Assembly: GCA_022828595.1 (NCBI GenBank)
Contig: JAKGHH010000007.1
Location: forward strand, 41,835,973 to 41,899,972
Length of the DNA stretch: 64,000 nucleotides
Source: Nelumbo lutea
Lineage: Eukaryota; Streptophyta; Magnoliopsida; Proteales; Nelumbonaceae
Direction: 5' to 3'
Positions 21,639-33,350 of this stretch are shown here, one piece after another (the first letter of the stretch is position 1; every line of letters begins with the position of its first letter). The notes under the pieces are model-generated. The model saw nothing but the letters and a program-made list of their open reading frames with translations, did no database searches and was not told the origin of the DNA. The translations under genes and the position numbers were made by a program.

Positions 21639-23419
21639 AGGTTCAAATCTTGAACCATTCTGTTTCAGATCTGAACCTGTGCAAATAGGCAGAAGGCGTT
21701 CTATGCAATTTGCGCAGATATGGGTTTTGGGAAATTTGTTCCCAAAATTGATGGGCAAATAATCTGAAATTAATTTTATATAAATCTGATTATTGTTTAG
21801 AATAGTTCTTTATGATTTTCTTGATTTGTGGGCTATTCGTACAAGAGGAGATCGAATTCTTGGTTTGCACAGGGAGAACTACAAAATTTGCAGTTTCTTG
21901 ATTTATTTATTACCTTTGGTCTGTAAATAACTTTTTTTTTTTACTTTTAGACTCAATGTATAGGCATTTGATCTGATGTAATTATTAGTAGAAATAGGAT
22001 TTCTATTTATTTTAATTTTGTATCGAACATGGCGGCGCAGAAAGGGAGATTTCGCAGAGAAGAAGATTTTGTAGATGGGAGAATCGCTATCTGCGATTTG
22101 CAGTTTGTGAAACTGCAAACTGTGATCTAACCTCTGTTTTGTAGGATGTATTGTGCGAACAGCCCTGTTTGACTGATTCTTGATTTTCTTTTATCAGTAT
22201 TTAATTTTAGATTATTTTCTTGAATTAAAGATTTAATTAAAGATCAAGCCCTAGACCCATTCGAACCAAGATTGGTTCAAACTGTTTGGACCGAATCTAG
22301 GGTTTAATCAAGGCTGAAAGTCAGCCCTAATTTTCCCACTAATGGGCCTAAGGATTGATATTTAATTAAATGGTTAATTTGGCCCAACCTATAAAGGCTC
22401 AGTTTTAAATAGTTAAAACTTTTAAAAGCCCACTTAAAACTTAAAGCTATATGGGCTGAACCATTCGACCCATATACCTAGATAATATTAATGGTTAATA
22501 TTATGGATTTAAAATGGTCTTCAAATGGGCCTTACAGATGATTAATTTATTGGATCAATTTATCCCTGCATGTGATGTATGGATGTGTGATGTGCTACGT
22601 ACATGGGCCATAAGTACTTGGCTCATGCTCAATCGACAGTGGCTCTTTCGCACACCATGGCTGAATGCACATCATTACCATGGTGTCCCTTTTGGTCATT
22701 GGATGACCTCCCTCAGTGGTGGGCCCCACACCTCATCATGAGGACTCGTGCGGAACCCTAGCCGATTTAGGCCCACCAAAATCTGACTTTATGAAAGTTA
22801 GTAGGAGCCACTTTGGTTTGACCTAAATCAAACTAGGGCGTAATAATTGTTCCCTCCAGCTAATATGAGTGCATGTGATAAGGAGATTCATATGATGAAC
22901 TCTCTAAATGCTTTCCATCATTAGCATGAGGATGGGTCCTTCAGTAATGAGGAAACGCACCAGAAAATGAGCTATCCATTTGCTGTTGGGCTTGTCTAAG
23001 TGTTTCATAAGATGATAGGGGTGTCATAGATCGATGTGGGAGGGGCTTCACCAGAAAATGGGAACTCTTTCACGGTACCTTGGCATTCACGAATATGATG
23101 GATAAGCACTCACTAGACAGAAATGTTTACCTGAAAACGGCTCTGAACCTTGTTTGACAGAGGCCAAAGGGAAAACTCATATGATGAGTAAATATGATCC
23201 TTCACAGAAAGGTGATGGGGTTATGCAACTGAAATAGTTGGCTCCATGCACCCTATGTGATTTCCCACATTTCTAGAGACAACCCGTAGTATCCGTCACT
23301 GAGAAATGAGGGAAGTCTCAGAGATGAATAAATGGAAATGAATCATAGATTAAAATCCATATCTTTGAAATGAACATGAATCAAATTAGGTTGAGGACCG
23401 ATGTTTGCTCTTTTATCAG
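21639..23419 (+). other. Copia copy 4 leader
   Basis: A 1.78-kb leader closely related to those of copies 1 and 3b, with no supported protein. It ends in the acceptor-like TTTTATCAG at 23411-23419. Confidence 0.75.
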
Positions 23420-24240
23420 AAAAGGCAAATGGACAATTTGCAAAGCTGCTTGATGACAACAAGCTGAAGGGCCCAAACTATGCCGATTAGTATAGGAACC
23501 TTATGTTGGTCTTAACCTCTGAGAAATTGGAAAAGGTAGCCAAGAATCCTGCCTCGGATCGTCCGGGAGATAGGGCTTCTGAGGCCTGAAGAAGAAATAA
23601 ACAAGAATGGGAGGAGAAAAACTCCCTTGCTTGCTACTATATCATTGCCTCCTTGGACAACCCAATTCAAAGACAGTTTGATTAGATCGAACTTGCTAAG
23701 GACGTATTGGACAGTCTCAAGACAATGTAGGAAGAGAAGAATCATTCTACTCAGTAGAAGGTATTGAAACAGTTCATGACCGTGTAGATGTCCAAGGGCC
23801 AACAAGTTCACGACCATTGTTTTCGGGTGATGGGTTATATCAATGAACTGGAGGCTCTTGGGCCCAGGCTGGATCTAGTAACACAGATCGGTTCTATTCT
23901 CAACTCTTTGCATCCATCCTTTAATCTATTCATCATGAATTATAACATGAACAAGTTGAACGTCAGCTTGCAGGAACTGAGTAATATGTTGTAGAGGGCC
24001 GAAGAATTGATTAAAAAGTACGAGCACATTGCCATGCTCGTTGAAGCTGGGAAACCGGACAAGAAAAGGAAGGGAACGAGAAAGCCCCAGAAGAAGGCTG
24101 CCAAATCCAAGAAATAGAGAAAGGACAAGGCATCAAATGCCTGTCATTTCTGTAAGAAGACCGGCCACTGGAAAAGGAACTGTCCTGGCTACCTAGAATC
24201 CAAGAAAGGTAACTTCGAAACTTGTGTTATAGAAACCAAT
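23420..24240 (+). pseudogene. Copia copy 4 gag and zinc knuckle, riddled with stops
   Basis: The gag homology is continuous, but the reading frame carries many stops. Examples are TAG at 23488 in place of the Trp of DWY, TGA near 23586, and several TAG codons where other copies have CAG (in RQFDQI, STQQK, TAQMS, NMLQRA and KKQKK). The start ATG is AAG (about 23422). The knuckle CHFCKKTGHWKRNC is intact at about 24142. The excess of CAG-to-TAG changes points to decay of methylated cytosines rather than random damage. Confidence 0.82.
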
Positions 24241-25317
24241 TTGTTGGTAGCTTCTGCATCCTGGTGTATTGACTCCAGGGCTTCAACTCATGCGTGTAAC
24301 TCACTGCAGGGGTTCAAGGTAAGCAGAAGGCTGAGTGAAGGAGAAGTCACACTCTACTTGGGGACTACTGCAACTGTTGCAGCCGCGGCCATAGGAACCG
24401 TGGAGTTAATTTTTAGAGAAGGAATAATTGTACTGAAAGATTGTCTTTATGTACAAAATTTAAGAAGAAATTTGATTTCTGTTTCAAAACTGTGTGCAGA
24501 TGGTTATTCTGTCTTCTTTAGTAATACGATTACTATTAAAAGAAATAACAGATTCATCGCATACGGGGAACTGGAGAACGGTCTCTATGTTCTACATCAT
24601 TCTCTAGAAACTAACATAACCGAAACTACGTCGGCTGAAATCCCCAAGAAGAGAGCCCGTGATACAGTTAATCCCACGTGTCTGTGGCATTACCGACTTG
24701 GCCACATCGGTGTTGACCGAATCACAAGGTTGGTAAAGGATGGTCCTTTGGATTTTCTAACTGTAGAAGATCTTCCCACCTGTGAGCCTTGCCTACAAGG
24801 AAAGATGACGAAACGGCCATTTAACGGTAAGCCTGAAAGATGTACAGGCACACTTGACCTAATACATACTGATGTATGTGGTCCCCTGAGTGTTAGGACA
24901 CGAAATCAACACGTGTATTTCATCACCTTCACAGATGATTTTTCACGATATGGTTACGTGTACCTAATGAGACACAAGTCTGAATCCTTTGAAAAGTTCA
25001 AAGAGTTTAGACAAGAGGTCGAGAAACAGTTGGGGAGAGAAATTAAAGCCCTTCGATCTGATCGAGGTGGCGAGTATCTCTTTGTCGAATTCAGGGACTA
25101 CTTAAAGGACAATGGGATAGTATCACAATTAGCTCCTCCTGCTACACCACAACTTAACGGTATTTCAGAGAGGAGGAATATGACCTTATTGGATATGGTC
25201 CGGTCACTTCTCATACACTTAGAGTTACCCACATCTCTTTTGGGGTTATGCATTAGAGACTGCGATTTACGTGCTGAATCGGGTTCCAACCAAATCTATT
25301 CTGAATACTCCATATGA
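24241..25317 (+). pseudogene. Copia copy 4 protease to integrase core (358-residue frame)
   Basis: This is the longest open frame in the window. Residues 5-20 hold the protease site, here SWCIDSRAST: the Gly of D-S-G is Arg, which should inactivate it. Pre-integrase blocks follow (LKDCLYVQNLRRNLISVSKL). Then come CLWHYRLGHI and CEPCLQGKM for zinc binding. The DDE core has LIHTDVCGP, SDRGGEY and ISERRN, with all three acidic residues present. The frame drifts after SLLIHLELP into non-homologous sequence through a frameshift. The ATG used at 24241 is internal to the polyprotein. Confidence 0.85.
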
Positions 25318-25680
25318 ACTTTGGACCGGAAAGAAATCAAGTGTTAGACACTTGAAGATTTGGGGTTGTCCAGCACACGTTAAAATAACAAGTGCAGACA
25401 AGTGGGAATCCAGGACCAGCCGTTGCCTATCTGTAGGTTACCTTTTCTATGACCCATGTGAGCAGAAAGTGTTCTGTAGTCGAAATGCCCAGTTCTTGGA
25501 GACCGATTATATCCTAGACACCCATCATCAGGAAATTGTTCTTGATGAGGAGAGCTCAGGAGCAGTGGGAGATGTCCCACAAGTTCCAGGTAGTGACCAA
25601 CTTAGAAGATCCACTCAGCATCTAGGCCACCAGTCCGTTATGGTTATGATTAGGATAGTTACCTGGTGGAAACCTTGACT
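25271..25680 (+). pseudogene. Copia copy 4 integrase C-terminus and linker
   Basis: The frame continues with [20 protein letters not shown] and [13 protein letters not shown]. It has the [20 protein letters not shown] block, with a short in-frame deletion at the FVGYPKG position, and the acidic linker VLDEESSGAVGDVPQVPGS. It then shifts frame before the RT. Confidence 0.8.
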
Positions 25681-26440
25681 AGTGAGGAGGATCCAGTGAC
25701 TTACGCGGAAGCTGTGTTGGACATAGATTCCCAGAAGTGGGTGGAGGCCATGAGAGTAGAGATGGACTCAATGGAGACCAATGGAGTCTAGACTCTAGTA
25801 GATCCACCCTCTGGGGTAATAGCAATCGGTTGCAAATGGATTTACAAGAGGAAGAAGGGCCCCGATGGCAGGATTGAGACCTTCAAGGCTCGTCTAGTGG
25901 CGAAAAGGTACACTCAGAAAGAGGGCATCGATTATGAGGAAACCTTTTCGCCTGTGGCCATGCTTAAATCCATTAGGATCCTTCTAGCTGTAGCAGCATA
26001 CCATGATTATGAGATTTGGCAGATGCATGTCAAAACTGCATTTTTGAATGGAGATCTTACTGAAGATATCTATATGCAGTAGCAATCAGGCTTCATTGTT
26101 GCAGGTCAAGAAAACATGGTATGTAAACTTAATAGATCCATTTATGGACTTATGCAAGCTTCTAGAAGTTGGAACATCCGTTTTAACTCTGCTGTCAAAT
26201 CGTTTGACTTCGAGCAAAATCTGGATGAACCTTGTGTCTATAGGAAGTACAATAGAGATAAGGTTACCTTCTTTGTTCTATATGTAGATGACATTCTACT
26301 CATTGGGAGTGATGTAGGAATGTAGACTACGGTGAAAGTATAGCTTTCACAGCAATTCTCCATGAAAGATCTTAGAGAAGCCTCCTATATACTAGGCCTT
26401 CGACTCTATAGAGATAGATCAAAGTGGATATAGGATTATC
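25681..26440 (+). pseudogene. Copia copy 4 reverse transcriptase, stops
   Basis: RT blocks are recognisable throughout: [57 protein letters not shown] and LYVDDILLIG (YVDD retained at about 26280). Stops occur at 25789 (in place of a Trp), 26080 (Gln), 26323 and 26341 (Trp). The QMDVK block reads QMHVK, losing the first catalytic Asp. A frameshift follows near 26430. Confidence 0.83.
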
Positions 26441-27260
26441 CCAATTTGCTTACATTGATAAGATAGTCAAGAGATACAACATGGAGCACTCTAAGAAAGG
26501 AAATGTTCCTTTCAAGCACGGAGTCACTCTCTCCAAGAAGATGTCTCCCAGGACTTCTGAGGAGATTGATGGCATGAAAGACGTTTTCTATGCCTCTACC
26601 GCAGGGAGCATCATGTATGCCACGCTGTGCAATCGTCCTGACATTGCTCAGGCAGTGAGTGTAGTAAGTAGATTTCAGGCCAACCCAGGGTAGGAGCATT
26701 GGACTATTGTGAAAAACATACTTAAGTACCTTCGAAGGACAAAAGAGTTTTGTCTAGTATTCGATGGTAACTCACTATAGATCCAAGGGTATACAGATGT
26801 CGATTTCCAATCGGATCCAGATGATAGAAAGTCTACATCTAGATATGTTTTGACAATAGGATCGTGTGTTGTTTGCTGGAAAGTAGCAAACAGGGGTCCA
26901 CTACAGACTCCACGACCGATGCCGAGTACATTGCCGCAAGTGAGGCTGCCAAAGAAGCCGCGTGGATGAAAAAGTTTGTTCACGAGTTGGGATTAGTTCC
27001 GTCCAGTACATCACCCATCCCATTGTTGTGTGACAACAATGGAGCCATTGCTCAGGCTAAGGAGCCACGAGCCCACTCAAAGTCGAAGCACATCGAGAGG
27101 AAGTACCACATACTACGGGAGATTGTTGGTAGAGGGGTGTCCTGATTCAGAAGGTACCGTCAGCAGAAAATGTAGCAGACCCATTGACAAAGCCACTATC
27201 ACAAAAAGTGTTTGAGAAACACATGGAAAGCATGGGACTCCAACTCATACTTGATTGGAC
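26424..27260 (+). pseudogene. Copia copy 4 RNase H region
   Basis: Frames 26424-26693 and 26864-27145 carry MEHSKKGNVPFKHGVTLSKK, ATLCNRPDIAQAVSVVSRF, SSKQGSTTDSTTDAEYIAAS and LLCDNNGAIAQAKEPRAHSK. A TAG follows NPG at about 26691, and the acidic block after KEF is broken. The C-terminal end LTKPL is readable in another frame near 27185. It precedes the polypurine tract. Confidence 0.82.
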
Positions 27261-27263
27261 CTG

Positions 27264-27278
27264 AGTGCAAGTGGAAGC
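27264..27278 (+). other. Polypurine tract, copia copy 4
   Basis: GAGTGCAAGTGGAAGC directly before the LTR start TGTTAGAGAG; the equivalent sequence lies at the same place in copies 1 and 5. Confidence 0.6.
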
Positions 27279-28651
27279 TGTTAGAGAGTTTTGTATGCCC
27301 TTAGCTTCAATCAGAATGATGTACTTTATGAGTTTATTGTAAATGAATAAAAGTTCATATTTGATTCATGTTCCCTTGGTATGTTTCTGTGTAAAACCCT
27401 TAAACTGGACACTTAATAAGATTAATGTTAGTTTAGATTGTTCACAGCCAGTGGGTTGGTTTGGGGAGACCTATGCTGACAAGGCTGACACTGTGGTGCC
27501 ACCAAGTCGGTTGGGGTGTCCTATCTCAGTTGCCAGGGTGAGACCCTAGGCACATACAGGGTAGGATTAAATGAATCTTTGAACTGGACCAGATTTTAAT
27601 TATTTCCCTGGACCTTGGAGAGTGATCGAGAAAACTTGAAAGTTACACCTGACCCCTAGACTGGATTATGATACTGCACTAGTAGTCGGATTGGGCTATC
27701 TTTGATGTACCAATCAGTGAGATCCTTAGCGGGGGTCAAAACCTGGGTATGTTGGGACAGTCCGAGAATTCATCTGAGTGGGTGATCATTGTGATATGAT
27801 CAGCCCCTTTGTCGGACAAAGGTAATGATCAGGGATGCACTCTCACTGATGAAACCCAAGACTGCCGGCAGCCTATTTCAATCGTTGAGATTTGTTTTGT
27901 ATATTATATTTTATATAAGATATAAATGTATATATATTATGGTTTCGAAATGATTTGCAAGAAGGTTTTAATTCCCGGGATCCATATAAGTAGAGAGTGC
28001 AACACTGTTCCTTGCAACCGAGGGAGAGGTCCTCTCTTGTCGGGCAGTGTATGATCATTATGGGCTGAGAAGTTAAGTGTAAGACTATTGAGGATAATAC
28101 CCGATGGGCTAATCTTGCATCTGCCCACCGTCCCTGGGTGTTACAAGGTGGCTTGGCCCCGGGCACTTAGTGTAAGTTTTGGGCCCATAGAACCCATTTG
28201 ATGGGTTTCAGGGGTACACTGTCTTCAGCAGTGCATTCGGCCAGGCCTTGTAACAAAGGCTGGGCTGAACCCATGTGGCTGATGTGTAGATCAATGCTTG
28301 GGTCCCACGCCATACAAGGAAGCCCAACTGGGCAGCAGTTTGGAAGGCTTTTTGAGTACATAACCTTAAATGGGCCTTAAGCCCATTTCAACTGGGCTGA
28401 TTTGATCAGTCATTTAAAGGGAGCGAATTCTGAAGTGGGTCAACTAAAAGGATTGGGCCTAGACCCTATCCACTCAGAGAGTCCAAGATCTAAATGAGAT
28501 TTAGATCTGGAAACCTCCTAATTATATTAGGAGATAGCTGATCTGATCTGCAGATAAGATAAGGATTATCCCTTATCACTAAGGACTTCTAACCCAAATA
28601 TGATTTGGATTAGCAACTCCTAATCTGATTAGGAGCTGATCCCTTTGAGAT

Positions 28652-28659
28652 TATAAAAG
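28652..28659 (+). promoter_or_regulatory. TATA box of copia copy 4 3' LTR
   Basis: TATAAAAG at the same LTR position as in the other subfamily A copies. Being in a 3' LTR it would drive outward transcription into 29 kb. Confidence 0.5.
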
Positions 28660-28679
28660 GAAGGGGGTGGCAGCCTTTT

Positions 28680-29075
28680 ATGATCATCAACAGCATTCTT
28701 CTCTTAAAGAAAGAGAGATTGAGAGATTTCCTGCATACTGCGAATTCTCTCCTGCCGCCACCTTCCTGCCATTGCCATTCCCTCAGTTCGATCTCCAGTT
28801 CTTGGGAGCAATCAAGATTTGATCTTGATCTCAATCTTTTGGGAAAAGATTGGTTGGAGCTGTACTCACAACCCGTCCAGTTGATTCTTGCGAAGGGTCA
28901 AGTTCTTTTGAAGAATGTTGTTGATTCTGCTCCATCCTTCACTGCGCCATGTTTAGTGGGAGCAGATTTTGGATCCTTCCTTGGGCGTGAACACCTCCAT
29001 TGGGAGATAGTATTTCTCCGTATCAGGTATAATCCTCTCCCACTCCTTTTGATCCTTGAAAATATGATTTTCTAA
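28680..29075 (+). CDS. LTR-borne open frame, third copy (unknown)
   Basis: This frame has 131 residues and is the same as that at 21132-21545, with RLRDFLHTANSL and GADFGSFLGREHLHWEIV. Its last residues differ because of the 36-bp deletion in this LTR. Function unknown. Confidence 0.28.
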   Translation: MIINSILLLKKERLRDFLHTANSLLPPPSCHCHSLSSISSSWEQSRFDLDLNLLGKDWLELYSQPVQLILAKGQVLLKNVVDSAPSFTAPCLVGADFGSFLGREHLHWEIVFLRIRYNPLPLLLILENMIF

Positions 29076-29161
29076 ATAGGGAATACGATTCCCAGTTTAA
29101 GGGAGAGATAACATTTTGAAATTCACCCCTTATTCCGCAATCTTTGGGCGTCCATAGGATG

Positions 29162-29581
29162 GACTGGACCAGATTTCCAGATTTCCAGAATTGCCCTGGA
29201 CCTTGGAGATTGATGGGCAAAACTGGAAAGTTACACCCGACCCTAGACTAGATTATGATACTGCACTAGTGTCGGATTGGGCTGTCTTTGATATACCAAT
29301 CAGTGAGATCCTTAGCGGGGGTCAAACCTGGGTATATTGGGACAGTCCGAGAATTCATCTGAGTGGGTGATCATAGTGATAGGATCAGCCCCTTTGTCGG
29401 ACTGTCCCAACATACCCAAGTTTTGACCCCCGCTAAGGATCTCATTGATTGGTATATCAAAGATAGCCCAATCCGACACCTAGTGCAGTATCATAATCAA
29501 GTCTAGGGTCGGGTGTGACTTTCAAGTTTTGCCCATCAATCTCCAAGGTCCAGGGCAATACTGGAAATCTGGTCCAGTCCA
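29162..29581. repeat. LTR fold-back: ~180-bp inverted repeat with ~57-bp spacer
   Basis: The plus-strand LTR piece 29164-29401 is followed head-on by a minus-strand LTR from 29402. The two overlap in content: ACTGGACCAGATTTCC to TTGGGACAG on the left (29162-29344) and CTGTCCCAA to GGAAATCTGGTCCAGT on the right (29402-29581). The strands could form a long hairpin. The joint reads TGTCGGACTGTCCC, where both parents share GGAC or GAC. Confidence 0.8.
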
Positions 29582-29882
29582 TAGATTCAATTAATCCTAC
29601 ACTATATGTGCCTAGGGTCTCACCCTGGCAGCAGATATAGGTCACCCCAACCGACTTGGTGTCACCACAGTGTCAGTCTTATTAGGATAGGTCTCCCCAG
29701 ACCGACCCACTGGCTGTGAACATTCTAAACTAACACGAGTCTCATTAAGTGTCCAATTTAAGGGGATTACACAAAAACATACCAAGGGTACATGAATCAA
29801 ATATGCACATTTATTCATTTACAATAAACTCATAAAGTGCATCATTCTGATTGAAGCTAAGGGCATACAAAACTGTCTAACA
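29402..29882 (-). repeat. Copia copy 5 3' LTR fragment
   Basis: Holds the first ~480 bp of an LTR in minus orientation. It ends at CTGTCTAACA (29882) beside the polypurine tract of copy 5. Confidence 0.86.
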
Positions 29883-30480
29883 GCTCCCACTTGCACATAG
29901 GTCCAATCAGGTTCAAGCCGGAGTCCCATGCTTTCCACATGTTTCTCAAACACTTTCTGTGATAGTGGCTTCGTCAATGGGTCTGCTACATTTTTTGCTG
30001 ACGCTACCTTCTGAATCAGGACTTCCCCTTTACTGACAATGTCCCGTAATATGTGGTACTTCCTCTCGATGTGCTTCGACTTTGAGTGGGCTCGTGGCTC
30101 CTTAGCCTGAGCAATAGTTCCATTATTGTCACACAACAATGGAATGGGTGATGTGCTGGATGGAACTACTCCCAACTTGTGAATGAACTTCTTCATCCAC
30201 ACGGCTTCTTTGGCAGCCTCACTTGTGACAATGTACTCGGCCTCGGTCGTGGAGTCTGCAGTGGACCCCTGTTTGCTGCTTTTCCAGCAAACAGCACATG
30301 ATCCTTTCATGTAAACATATCCAGATGTAGACTTTCTATCATCTGGGTCTGACTGGAAATCGGCATCTGTATACCCTTGGATCTATAGTGAGCTACTGTC
30401 GAATACTAGACAAAACTCTTTTGTTCTTCGAATGTATTTATGTTTATCACAACAGTGTATGCTCCTACCTTGGGTTGGCC
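29883..30480 (-). pseudogene. Copia copy 5 RNase H
   Basis: The frame 30310-29819 reads CWKSSKQGSTADSTTEAEYI, MKKFIHKLGVV, LLCDNNGTIAQAKEPRAHSK and then VASAKNVADPLTKPLSQKVF. It runs on past the usual gag-pol end through the polypurine tract into the LTR. The upstream acidic block is out of frame, with stops near 30320-30470. This copy keeps the C-terminus that copies 1 and 4 have lost. Confidence 0.83.
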
Positions 30481-31320
30481 TGAAATCTGCTTACCACATT
30501 CACTGCTTGAGCTATGTCAGGACAAGTGCACAGCATGGCATACATGACGCTCCCTACAACTGAGGCATAGGGAACGTCTTTCATGCCATCAATCTCCTCA
30601 GAAGTCTTGGGAGACATCTTCTTTGAGAGAGTGACTCCATGCCTGAAAGGAACATTTCCTTTCTTGGCGTTTTCCATGCTGTATCTTTTGACTTTTTTGT
30701 TAATGTAGGCAGATTGGGATAATCCTATTATCTGCTTTGATCTATTTCTATAGAGTTGAAGACCCAGTATATAGGAGGCTTCTCCAAGATCTTTCATGGA
30801 GAACTGCTGTGAAAGCCATACTTTCACTGTAGTTAACATTCCTACATCATTCCCAATGAGTAGAATGTCATCTACATACAGAACCAAGAAGGTAACCTTA
30901 TCTCCACTGTACTTCCTGTAAACACAGGGTTCATCTGGATTCTGCTCAAAGTCAACGATTTGATAGCAGAGTTAAAACGGATTATCCATAAATGGATCTA
31001 TTGAGTTTACATACCATGTTTTCCTGACCCGTAGCTATGAAGCCTTGCGACTGCTGCATATAGATATCTTCAGTAAGATCTCCATTTAGGAATGCAGTTT
31101 TGACATCCATCTGCAAAATCTCATAATCATGGTATGCTACTACAGCTAGCAGGATCCTAATGGATTTAAGCTTGGCCACAGGCGAAAAGGTTTCCTCATA
31201 AATGATGCCCTTTTTCTAAGTGTACGCTTTTGCCACCAGATGAGCCTTGATGGTCTCAACCTTACCATCGGGGCCCTTCTTCCTCTTCTAAATCAATTTG
31301 TAACCCATTGCTTTTACCCC
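30465..31320 (-). pseudogene. Copia copy 5 reverse transcriptase
   Basis: Frames 31179-30982 and 30887-30465 carry [38 protein letters not shown] and LYVDDILLIGNDVGML, with LSQQFSMKDLGEASYILGL. About 50 bp after RSIYG is missing (near 30985), removing the LKQASRSW block. The start of the RT (31320-31180) is shifted and has stops. Confidence 0.82.
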
Positions 31321-32308
31321 GGAGGGCGGATCTACTAGAGTCCAGACTCCATTGGTCTCCATTGAGTCCATCTCTGCTCTCATAGCCTCCATCCACTTCT
31401 GGGAATCTATGTCCAACGATAGCTTCCATGTAAGTCACGGGATCCTTTTCACTAGTCAAGGTTTCCACCAGGTAACTATCTTGGTCATAACCATAACGGA
31501 CCGGTGGCCTGGATACCCGAGTGGATCTTCTAGGTTGGTCACTACCTAGAACTTGTGGACATCTCCCACTGCTCCTGAGCTCTCCTTAAAAAGAAGAACT
31601 TCCTGACGATGGGTGTCTAGGATATATTCGGTTTCCAAGAATTGTGCATTTCGACTACGGTACACTTTCTGCTCACTTGGGTCATAGAATAGATAACCTA
31701 CAGAGCCTCTTGGGTAGCCTATAAATAGGCAACGGCTGGTCTTGGATTCCAACTTGTCTGCACTCGTTCTTTTAACGTGTGCTGGACAACCCCAAATCTT
31801 CAAGTGTCTAACACTTGGTTTCTTTCCGGTGCAAAGTTCATACGGAGTATTCGGAACCGATTTGGTTGGAACTTGATTCAGCACGTAAATCGTAGTCTCT
31901 AATGTGTAACCTCAAAAGGATGTGGGTAACTTTGAGTGTATGAGAAGCGACCGGACCATATCCAATAAGGTCCTATTCCTCCTCTCTGAAACACCGTTAA
32001 GTTGTGGTGTGGCAGGAGGAGCTAATTGTGGCACTATCCCATTGTCCTTTAAGTAGTTCCTGAATTCGTTAGAGAGATACTCGCCACCTCGATCTGATCG
32101 AAGGGCTTTAATTTCTCTCCCTAACTGTTTCTCGACTTCTTGTCTAACCTCTTTGAACTTTTTAAAGGATTCAGACTTGTGTCTCATTAGGTACACGTAA
32201 CCATATCGTGAAAAATCATCTGTGAAGGTGATGAAATACACGTGTTGATTTCATGTCCTAACACTCAGGGGACCACATACATCAGTATGTATTAGGTCAA
32301 GTGTGCCT
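31321..32308 (-). pseudogene. Copia copy 5 integrase, 5' truncated
   Basis: Frames 32241-31912 and 31884-31546 carry [51 protein letters not shown], then [19 protein letters not shown] and [15 protein letters not shown]. Upstream, at about 32308, the sequence leaves integrase (GTGTGCCTGTA) and enters an LTR (TGTATGGCGTGGG); the two share TGTA. Gag, protease and the zinc-binding half are absent. Confidence 0.82.
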
Positions 32309-32311
32309 GTA

Positions 32312-33350
32312 TGGCGTGGGACCCAAGCATTGATCTACAACATCAGCCCACATGGGTTTGGCCCAGCCTTTGTTACAAGGCCTGGCCGAATACACTGTTA
32401 AAGACAGTGCACCCCCTGAAACCCATCGAATGGGCTCTATGGGCCCAACACTTACCCTAAGTGGTCCCTGAGCCAAGCCATCTTGTATCACCCAGGGACT
32501 GTGGGCAGATGCAAGATTAAGCCCATCAGGTATTATCCTCAATGGTCTTCCACTTAACCTCTCAGCCCATAATCATCATTACACTGCCCGACAAGAGAGG
32601 ACCTCTCCCTTGGCTGTAAGGAACAGTGTTGCACTCTCACTTTTATGGATCCCGGGGAATTAAAAACCTTTTGCAAACATTTTTAGAAACCATAATATAT
32701 ATACTTTTTATATCTCATATAAAATATATTTTGCAAAACAAATCTCAACGATTGAAATCGACTGCCGGCAGTCTTGGTTTCCATCAGTGAGAGTGCATCC
32801 CCGATCATTAGTTTTGTCCGACAAAGGGGTTGATCCTGTCACTATGATCACCCACTCAGATGAATTCTCAGATTGTCCCAACATACCCAGGTTTTGACCC
32901 CCACTAAGGATCTCACTGATTGGTATATCAAAGACAGCACAATCTGACACGTAGTGCAGTATCATAATCGAGTCTAGGGGTCAGGTGTAACTTTCCAGTT
33001 TTGCCCATCAATCTCCAAGGTCTAGGGCAATACTGGAAATTTGGTCCAGTTCAAAGATTCAATTAATCCCACACTGTATGTGCCTAGGGTCTCACCTGGC
33101 AGCTGAGATAGGCCACCCCAACCGACTTGGTGGCACCACAGTGTCAGCCTTGTCCGGATAGGTCTCCCCAGATCGACCCACTAGCTGTGAATATTCTAAA
33201 CTAACAAGAGTCTCATTAAGTGTCCAGTTTAAGGGTATTACACAGAAACACCTCCAAGGAACATGAATCAAATATGCACCTTTATTCATTTACAATAAAA
33301 TCGATAAGTAAATCATCTAATTGGAGCTAAGGGTCATAACTAATCTAACT
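32312..33350 (-). repeat. Copia copy 6 3' LTR fragment
   Basis: This is the first ~1.04 kb of an LTR in minus orientation. Its end is degenerate, reading CTAACTAGCTCCCACTTGC where other copies have CTAACAGCTCCCACTTGC. It adjoins the RNase H end of copy 6. Confidence 0.82.

Larger units (their letters stand above)
27279..29163 (+). repeat. Copia copy 4 3' LTR (subfamily A)
   Basis: Starts at TGTTAGAGAG and runs to GTCCATAGGATGGA, losing the final 16 or so bases at a joint with another LTR piece. It has an internal deletion of about 36 bp at 29050 compared with 21465-21505. It carries the TATA box at 28652 and the LTR frame at 28680-29075. Confidence 0.88.
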
